This document shows positions 57,101 through 64,000 of a stretch of 64,000 nucleotides of DNA, one piece after another. The stretch is from positions 20,033,520 to 20,097,519 of the forward strand of contig CAIIXF020000012.1 of NCBI GenBank assembly GCA_903813345.2, read 5' to 3'. The stretch is from Owenia fusiformis. Taxonomy: Eukaryota; Annelida; Polychaeta; Sabellida; Oweniidae. Numbering within the stretch: the stretch's first letter is position 1; the number at the start of each line of letters is the position of its first letter. The notes under the pieces were generated by a model that saw only the letters and a list, made by a program, of their open reading frames with translations, searched no databases and had not been told where the DNA came from. A program made the position numbers and the translations under genes.

Positions 57101-58658
57101 TCTCCAGTTTGTATGAACAAATTCATCAAGGTGTTTCATGCAACACATTTTAATTTGTAATTTAAGGTGCTATGTAAGTTAACAGAAATGACAAAACAAA
57201 AAATGTCAAAACCATGCTGGAGTCTGAAATTTTTTTTTGAACCAAGATAACAGAGTTCTGTTGGACCTCCAGTCAGTTTAACTAGTTCAACATATTTACA
57301 TGACCGGGAACACAAGGAAAATGGTCAGAATGACCATAAACATGATGAAATAACCTTTTCAGCCCTCTGAAAATGTGACTAAAAAATAACTAAAAGTAGG
57401 TGCTCAGGAAAGGTCAATGAACAGAATCTCTTGATTTTTTCAGAAAATGTGTCTAATATATTGCTCTAAATGATACAATCTTTGAAATTTTAAAAAATTG
57501 TCTGAAACAATAATTGCTGTAGTTAAAAGGAAAATAGATCGATTTTAAATTCAGTTTTTTTTCATTTTTTTCTTTTTCTGAGAATGATATGAATTTTTTA
57601 AAATTGTATCATTTAGAGTAATATATTGGGCACATTTTCTGAAAAAGTCAAAAGATTCTCTTCAGTGACCTTTCCTGGGCACCTACTCTTAGCTATTTTT
57701 CAGTCACATTTTCAGAAGGCTGAAAAGGTTATTTCATCATGTTTATGGTCATTCTGACCATTTTCCTTGTGTTCCCAGTCATGTAAATGATATGTGGAAC
57801 TAATTAAACTGAGTGGAGGTCCAAACAGAACTCTGTTATCTTGATTCAAAAATTTTTCAAAATCCAGCATGGTTTTGACATTTTTTGTTTTGTCATTTCC
57901 TGTTAACTTCCATAGCACCTTAATTTGCATTTCCAAGTAAGATTTTTTAGAATTGTGCCTGTTTGTTAAATTTAGTCAATAAACTAACCATAAATGTCTG
58001 CAATAATAGAAAAATCAATAGTGATTTTTTGGGCATTTTGGTAAAGCCTTTGGTTTGTAATAGGAAGATTGTCTTTATCACTAGAACTGTTCTGCATGGG
58101 GTCTTTTGCACAATTGATAAATTATATACTATACTAATACCTTACTATATAGATTTGCAATGTCTAGGTTTTATTCAAGTAACTGACTCCACTGAGTGTG
58201 TATTCAAATGTTGTGCTTATAAAATGTATCGACTCCTATACTACCTTTTGAATGAAAATAAACTCTTCCAAAAGTGATAGGACCTTAGTGCACCCATGCC
58301 CTTAGTCCAACAACATTAGACCTAGCCTGGGCCTCGTTTCTTATCTGACATGTCTTATGGCCCCGGCTAGGTCTAACCTCCATGATCATTTTGCCCTTGT
58401 TGCGCGTTCCGCAGGTTTCGACTTGCGGAACTAATTAACACTGAAAACATGGTAATATTACATAAAGAATGTGATTCAAGCATGCATACATACCTTATGA
58501 ATACATACACACCATCCCGTATCCCCCTTAGACCCTATTGATGCATAATTACGAAAATATTGGAGACAGGTTTGGAATTTTACGAAAATGTCGGTCAGCT
58601 CCGGTAACATCGAAATTGCAAATCGTTTCAGGAATTGACCGTCATTGCGACACTGCAT
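54181..58658 (-). CDS. candidate small two-exon gene, 82 aa, unrecognised
   Basis: Exon 1 (58494-58658) starts at an ATG, reads MQCRNDGQFLKRFAISMLPE, then DIFVKFQTCLQYFRNY, and ends before a GTATGT donor. Exon 2 (54181-54264) follows a TGTTTTGTAG acceptor and reads VPVGKIPTRTIRP then LKGTDPSVAFFKL, ending TAG. Both junctions are phase 0, the exons are richer in GC than the surroundings, and exon 1 is in a CpG-bearing patch. I do not recognise a family. Other exons may lie in the 4.2-kb gap, so the joined product is an inference. Confidence 0.35.
55480..55660 (+). repeat. CpG-rich block, partner of 46385-46575
   Basis: GC-rich sequence (GAAGAGCGCTCGTCGC, GAAGAGCGGGCG) ending in GGTGTGAGCTTTGAAAATAC and CTGTAG, inverted relative to the other block. 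The core sequences differ although the composition and edges are alike. Confidence 0.55.
55750..57120. repeat. degenerate array of TACTTTCTCCAGTTTGTATGAA motifs, both orientations
   Basis: Copies of ACTTTCTCCAGT-x-TGTATGAA recur every 30-60 bp. Forward copies dominate left of about 56690 (56066, 56625), inverse TTCATACA...CTGGAGAAAGTA copies dominate 56695-57060, and a forward copy is at about 57100. Related single copies are at 55715 and 56575. No coding. Confidence 0.7.
56092..56486. repeat. 395-bp near-perfect inverted repeat
   Basis: Arms of about 115 bp: left CTAGAGTCCATTTCACTGCT... through AATGACATTTGTATA, right TATACAAATGTCATT... through AGCAGTGAAATGGACTCTAG. Very few mismatches by eye. 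The loop is about 160 bp. It lies within the motif array. Confidence 0.92.
57160..57930. repeat. 770-bp fold-back repeat
   Basis: Left-arm blocks AAGGTGCTATG, ACCATGCTGGA, AACAGAGTTCTGTT, GTCAGAATGACCATAAACAT and GAAAAGGTCA-type sequence pair with the right arm, ending ATAGCACCTT. The loop is at about 57500-57600. A single arm occurs at 42395-42760 and a diverged relative at 55755-56060. Confidence 0.88.
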
Positions 58659-58882
58659 CCACGAAGAGTAGGTTTGCAATTAATAACTAATTTGCGTGTA
58701 TACAAGCGCTACATAAATCAATCAAAGATACCTGTTATCCTCAAAATTGATCTTTATATCCCGAGTAATCGCGTGATAATTATCAATCTATTTGACAACA
58801 ATTTCGTTTCAATAGTTTAAATTTTATAACCCGGGACGAACAGACACAATGACGGACATGCGGAATGTCATTTTAGAGATTG
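58570..58882. promoter_or_regulatory. possible divergent promoter
   Basis: A CpG-containing stretch separates the ATG of the minus-strand candidate gene (58658) from a plus-strand candidate first exon (58849-58882), whose ATGs are only 190 bp apart. No TATA box is evident. Confidence 0.3.
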
Positions 58883-60225
58883 GTAAGTTTAACCTCATTT
58901 TACTTGTATAAATGACCATTTAATACAATAATATTGTGTTGAATCGCTTGATGTTATGTGTTTTTATAATGTTGTCAATTAATAAGTAATTTCATGCGCG
59001 TTTTATTAATAACCGATAGTGAGAATTTGCAACAAATGAAAGCATACCACGGAAGTTAAACCCAATCACGGCAACAAAAACATTCAGATTAATAAATGAA
59101 AGCCGTGGTATTGGGTTTAACTTGTTGAACTACCATGCCCTTAGGTTGGCATGCCAAAATGTAAAATCTCTATTGATACGCTTGTGGAATTGATGCCAAT
59201 CCCCCAGGCTATGATCCTGTTTGGGTCGGGGTTTTGGGTTGTCTGTTGTCTTGTAAGCACTATTTTTTAACCTCGACGGAAGGCTCTCAGCGCACGTCAT
59301 TGCCTTTGGGGGACTCAGCTGATTGCTGCACAATTAAATCATATGCTTCCACATTAGGTCTAATTTGATGAGATATTTACTCCACAGATGTTGGCCAGAT
59401 TGTTTTGTATTAGGATCATAGGCTCAAAGAATAATTATATTGAGCTACTGATTCTACTACAAAATAATCTTGCCGGGATCTATGAGATACTCCAATAAAA
59501 TAAAATCAAATCTTGTTAGAAAGTCAATCAGTTGTACAAGTAGGGGAGAGTTAGACTGTATCCTTCGTCTGAATAAATATTATATTCGGTCTGTTGGATA
59601 CATACTAAGGCCTACGTATAATGTATTGTTTGGTACATGTAGATAGATCTATTGGTTATACTCTGAATAAGTACACAATCCAAGGTCGAAGGGTTTTTAT
59701 AAAAATATATCCAAAAAATTTTTGACACCCAGTAGTCGAAGGGTCGTAGGGTCGAAGGGGCGTAGTGTTTTTAGTACATTCCCTCTATTATCGCCCACTA
59801 TTTTTCTTCGGAAATTTGATTTTTTCTGATAGTCAATATTCGTAATACTTGGTCATTCCTCGATATTTCTTGATATCTGTGAAGCGGGGTGGGCGCTTAT
59901 TACGTCGATTAAGGTATATACAGTCGGGGCCAGTAGCAGGGGACAATAATCCCTGGGGACCATAATTCAGGCCTGTCAACTTGGGAACACCTAACATGAG
60001 TGGCTTACAAATGTTGAACATTTTTGCTCAAATTTTGGACACCTTGGTCCAAATCTGAACACTTTGGCCACATTTTGAGCACCTTTGTTCACATTTTTAA
60101 ACAAACTTTGGATACCTCAAAATTTTCATTTTCTTATCTTGTATCTTTCAGGTACAACTATGAGAGAGATGCAGCAAACACACCAAGTTAGGGCGACAGC
60201 TGGATCAGTCTTTCGACAACTTTGA
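58849..60225 (+). CDS. candidate short spliced reading frame (35 aa), doubtful
   Basis: 58849-58882 reads MTDMRNVILEI up to a GTAAGT donor in phase 1. After the acceptor TATCTTTCAG, 60152-60225 completes a Gly and reads TTMREMQQTHQVRATAGSVF up to a stop. The 60152 segment, followed by GTAAGT near 60300, is duplicated at 63215. It may be a non-coding transcript or part of a larger gene extending beyond the window. I do not recognise it. Confidence 0.25.
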
Positions 60226-60804
60226 GCCATCAGGTCCGGTCCACGTAAACAGTATCATGGGCGAGAGGTGTTCGTGTTCCTGTCACCAAAGCACCAAAGT
60301 AAGTACTTTTTTCTATTCAATTATTACAACAGGTTAGTTCCTCTGTTTTCAGGTTCCCTTTCAGCTTGGAGATGAGGAGCCCGATGACCAACGACACAAC
60401 CGAGACAACAGCTGCGTTCCTGCTACCTAAGTTAAGTATTCCTTCCTGGTTCATAGGGATGGGGGTCGCCTCCCAGTTTGATATTTACTTGTGGACTTTT
60501 GTTGGCCGACCCATATTTTTGGTGGAGAAACTTGGACTCTAAGGTAAAGTGGGAGGGGGGTGGTTGGGTTTCCGGGGGGATAGAGTTCATGTTTCAAAAT
60601 CAAAAATATGGAAGTCTACTGGTTTATATCAAATTGGGAGAAATAAATTTTATCTTTTGTAATATTCTGTAAATTTTTAGTAGCATAGAGTAAAGTATAG
60701 TGTAAAGTTTTATTTAAAGTTTTTATGTAAAGTTTTATGTAAAATAACAACTACTACAACATGGTTTGTCTATTTGTAGCACAGATGGTGAAGTCCCTGC
60801 GAAA

Positions 60805-61935
60805 AGACGGTCCTGTTGGAATCACATTTTTTCCACGAGGGGACTAGGTCAAGTTTCCAGGACTTACAGTAGATGTCGCATTTTGACCAGTTTTATCTCT
60901 TGCAATCAGTTGCATCCCATTAGAAGGGGGGGGGGGGGAACTCCCAGTACTATTCCAGTTTTCCTGCGGAATGACAGTCCTGTTGGAATCACATTTATCT
61001 CCATTAGGGGACTAGGTTGAGTTTCAAGGACCTACCGTACATGTCGCTCTGACCAGTTTTTATCTCTTGCAATCAATTGCATCCCATTAGCAGGGGGGGG
61101 GAATCCAAGTACTCTTCCAGTTTTCCTGCGGAAAGACAGTCCTGTTGAAATCACATTTGTCTCCATTAGGGGACTAGGTTGAGTTTCAAGGACTTACCGT
61201 AGATGTCGCTTTTGACCAGTTTTCATCCCTTGCAATCAGTTGCATCCCATTAGCAGGGGGGGGGACTCCCAGTACTATTCCAGTTTTCGTGCGGAAGGAC
61301 GGTCCTGTTGAAATCACATTTGTCTCCATTAGGGGACTAGGTTGAGTTTCAAGGACCTACCGTACATGTCGCTCTGACCAGTTTTTATCTCTTGCAATCA
61401 ATTGCATCCCATTAGCAGGGGGGGACTCCCAGTACTCTTCCAGTGTTCCTGCGGAAAGACAGTCCTGTTGAAATCACATTTGTCTCCATTATGGGACTAG
61501 GTTGAGTTTCAAGGACTTACAGTAGATGTCGCATTTTGACCAGTTTTATCTCTTGCAATCAGTTGCATCCCATTAGCGGGGGGGGGGGGGGACTCCCAGT
61601 AGTTTTTCAGTTTTCCTGCAGAAAGACAGTCCTGTTGAAATCACATTTGTCTCCATTAGGGGACTAGGTTGAGTTTCAAGGACTTACTGTAGATGTCGCT
61701 TTTGACCAGTTTTTATCTCTTGCAATCAGTTGCATCCCATTAGCAGGGGGGGGGACTCCCAGTAGTTTTTCAGTTTTCCTGCAGAAAGACAGTCCTGTTG
61801 AAATCACATTTGTCTCCATTAGGGGACTAGGTTGAGTTTCAAGGACTTACTGTAGATGTCGCTTTTGACCAGTTTTTATCTCTTGCAATCAGTTGCATCC
61901 CATTAGCAGGGGGCTGCTCCTAGTACTATTCCAGT
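60805..61935 (+). repeat. 163-bp tandem array, seven units, variable G-tracts
   Basis: TCCTGTTG(G/A)AATCACATT begins units at about 60811, 60978, 61140, 61303, 61463, 61630 and 61793 (spacing 160-167). Each has GGGGACTAGGTTGAGTTTC, GATGTCGC, GACCAGTTTT, TTGCAATCAGTTGCATCCC, then a G-tract of 13, 9, 9, 7, 14, 9 and 5, then CTCCCAGTA. The flanks of each G-tract are conserved while its length varies. Confidence 0.93.
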
Positions 61936-61939
61936 TTTT

Positions 61940-62215
61940 CTTGGGGGGAAGTCAAACAACCAGACAACCAACCAACCAACTTACCGAACATCCAACCGAC
62001 CAACCAATGACCCAATAGGCTTAATCTATTAACTAACTTACTTACTAACCAACCAGACAACCACCAGACCACCCAATAGGTTAAAACTAACCAACCAACT
62101 AACTAATTAATCAACAAACTAATCAACACTCCATCCAACGAACCAAACAACCAACGAACCAGACAAGCAACGAACCAGACAAGCAACGAACCAGATGACC
62201 AAGATCATGGATCTT
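61940..62215 (+). repeat. CCAACCAA-type low-complexity tract
   Basis: Degenerate (CCAA/CCAGACAA)n with GAACCAGACAAGCAAC repeated near 62155-62195. Confidence 0.85.
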
Positions 62216-62217
62216 GT

Positions 62218-62310
62218 GCTTAGTATTGTATTGTTTGGTATTGTATTGTATTGTATTGTATTGTATTGTATAGTTTTGTATTGTTTTGTTTTGTTTTGTA
62301 TTGTATTTCT
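62218..62310 (+). repeat. (ATTGT)n microsatellite
   Basis: About a dozen TATTG/TTTTG pentamers, with pure TATTG in the middle. Confidence 0.9.
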
Positions 62311-62540
62311 TTGACCAGTACTTACTCAGTAATGATTCAATTTTAAAGTTGACTTCAATTACTACTCCAGATCTAAATTTTGAAGGTCTGAAGTCTTGTG
62401 TTCATTTTAGCTACAGTTGTAGATTGAAGGGTCTTTTCTTTTGGGTTTTCATGTTAAAATTGTGGGCTTAGTTTCGGGGTTGCTTTCTTTTTAATTGAAC
62501 CATCGCTGATCTTTTCCTTAAATGTACTTTCAGGTGCAGT

Positions 62541-62733
62541 CCTCTTGCCTTTTAGAGAACAAAAAGAACCACAAAGGGAAAACCACAGAGAATCTACAAT
62601 TTGTGCTACCTACCTGCAGCATTTGTGATCTACATACCTCTTGCCTTGGAGAGAACAAAAAGAAACACAAAAGGAAAACCACAGAGAATCTGCAATTTGT
62701 CCTACCTATCTGCAGCATTTATATCTACATACC
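62541..62733 (+). repeat. 96-bp duplication in an open frame, possible exon
   Basis: Two 96-bp (32-codon) units at 62541 and 62637 keep one frame open: CLLENKKNHKGKTTENLQF and CLGENKKKHKRKTTENLQF, ending in TAA by 62743. A TACTTTCAG acceptor precedes at about 62532. It may be a repeat-containing exon of the same locus as 58849 onwards. Not recognised. Confidence 0.4.
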
Positions 62734-63185
62734 ATCTTGTTAAAGGTACTGTAACACATAATCAGTTCTATCATTTGATGATTTTGCTCTCTGGTTCAGT
62801 ACGGTTATTCCACAACGACAGATTTTTCAATTGTTGGGATTCTAATCCCATTGTTGGCACATGTATGTTTGGCAAACATTGTTTCTAAGAAATACACTAA
62901 AAGAGGACTGCCTTGATTTCACTTAATGTACAGATGTACCAGGAAGCCATGTTTCATTATTTTCACATGTGGTCTGTGTTCTTAAAGAATATACATATGC
63001 TCAACTATTCCATTCTTCCTACAGAGTTACATCTGCCCAAGCAGTTAGTTGACTTGATGATATAAATCTTGAGCCAGGAGGGGTATAAGGCTATGACAGA
63101 TTTACTAGAGTCAATGAAAGGAATGTCTTTGCATTCCCTCCTCCGCTTGTATTGGAAGTGACTCGACCAAGTTGCATCCTTGTAT

Positions 63186-64000
63186 TTTTCATTTTCTTAT
63201 CTTGTATCTTTCAGGTACAACTATGAGAGAGATGCAGCAAACACACCAAGTTAGGGCGACAGCTGGATCAGTCTTTCGACAACTTTGAGCCATCAGGTCC
63301 GGTCCACGTAAACAGTATCATGGGCGAGAGGTGTTCGTGTTCCTGTCACCAAAGCACCAAAGTAAGTACTTTTTTCTATTCAATTATTACAACAGGTTAG
63401 TTCCTCTGTTTTCAGGTTCCCTTTCAGCTTGGAGATGAGGAGCCCGATGACCAACGACACAACCGAGACAACAGCTGCGTTCCTGCTACCTAAGTTAAGT
63501 ATTCCTTCCTGGTTTTGCATAGGGATGGGGGGCGCCTCCCAGATTGATATTTACTTGTGGACTTTTGTTGGCCGACCCATATTTTTGGTGGAGAAACTTG
63601 GACTCTAAGGTAAAGTGGGAGGGGGGTGGTTGGGTTTCCGGGGGGATAGAGTTCATGTTTCAAAATCAAAAATATGGAAGTCTACTGGTTTATATCAAAT
63701 TGGGAGAAATAAATTTTATCTTTTGTAATATTCTGTAAATTTTTACTAGCGTAGAGTAAAGTATAGTGTAAAGTTTTATTTAAAGTTTTTATGTAAAGTT
63801 TTATGTAAAATAACAACTACTACAACATGGTTTGTCTATTTGTAGCACAGATGGTGAAGTCCCTGCGAAAAGACGGTCCTGTTGGAATCACATTTTTTCC
63901 ACGAGGGGACTAGGTCAAGTTTCCAGGACTTACAGTAGATGTCGCATTTTGACCAGTTTTATCTCTTGCAATCAGTTGCATCCCATTAGAAGGGGGGGGG
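63186..64000 (+). repeat. 3.06-kb tandem duplication, copy 2 (cut by window end)
   Basis: Collinear with 60123-60936, including the start of the G-tract array at about 63877. The window ends inside the first G-tract. Confidence 0.93.

Larger units (their letters stand above)
60123..63185 (+). repeat. 3.06-kb tandem duplication, copy 1
   Basis: From TTTTCATTTTCTTATCTTG at 60123, sequence is repeated at 63186 with only small differences (CATAGGGATGGGGGT versus a TTGCATAGGG form; AGTAGCA/ACTAGCG). The exon-like 60152-60300, TTTTCAGGTTCCC...CTAAGTTAAGT at 60345-60435, and the start of the G-tract array all recur at an offset of 3063-3066. Confidence 0.93.

Overview
The window looks like nuclear DNA of an invertebrate animal, probably marine. 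It is AT-rich and gene-poor, with large introns, GT-AG microexons, CpG-containing promoter patches and very many transposons of types common in non-vertebrate deuterostomes and lophotrochozoans: a Ty3/Gypsy element, an APE-type LINE with a 2A-like motif, mariner relatives and fold-back MITEs. I cannot name the species or phylum.

Region 1 (about 2.0-21.0 kb, minus strand) is one gene cut into six small exons, mostly too short to show up as reading frames. Spliced, they give a 143-residue glia maturation factor (GMF), an ADF-homology regulator of Arp2/3. Its introns hold a complete, apparently recent Ty3/Gypsy retrotransposon (4507-9119; identical 171-bp LTRs, 5-bp target duplication, intact 1271-codon gag-pol) in the opposite orientation. 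They also hold a degraded mariner with a second transposon nested in it, and several MITE-like repeats.

Region 2 (22.6-28.0 kb) is an APE-type non-LTR retrotransposon bounded by a 12-bp target duplication and a poly(A) tail. Endonuclease and reverse transcriptase lie in two adjacent frames, and a hydrophobic leader ends in a 2A-like motif. Region 3 (28.1-30.7 kb) holds fold-back MITEs, a diverged tandem duplication and an array built on ACGCCGT.

Region 4 (31.8-34.4 kb, plus strand) is a two-exon seven-transmembrane receptor gene with a fold-back mariner in its intron. Region 5 (34.6-53.6 kb) is mainly repeats: inverted elements, 370- and 475-bp tandem repeats, a decayed reverse transcriptase on the minus strand, nested palindromes, 5-bp-duplication MITEs and a tRNA-Gly-like sequence. 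Region 6 (54.2-64 kb) has a possible small two-exon gene on the minus strand, a possible divergent promoter near 58.7 kb, a degenerate inverted motif array, and a 3.06-kb tandem duplication containing 163-bp units with variable G-tracts. The duplication runs off the right edge.

The best-supported genes are GMF, the receptor, the Gypsy polyprotein and the LINE endonuclease/RT. All exon joins are my own reading of splice sites and have not been checked against transcripts.
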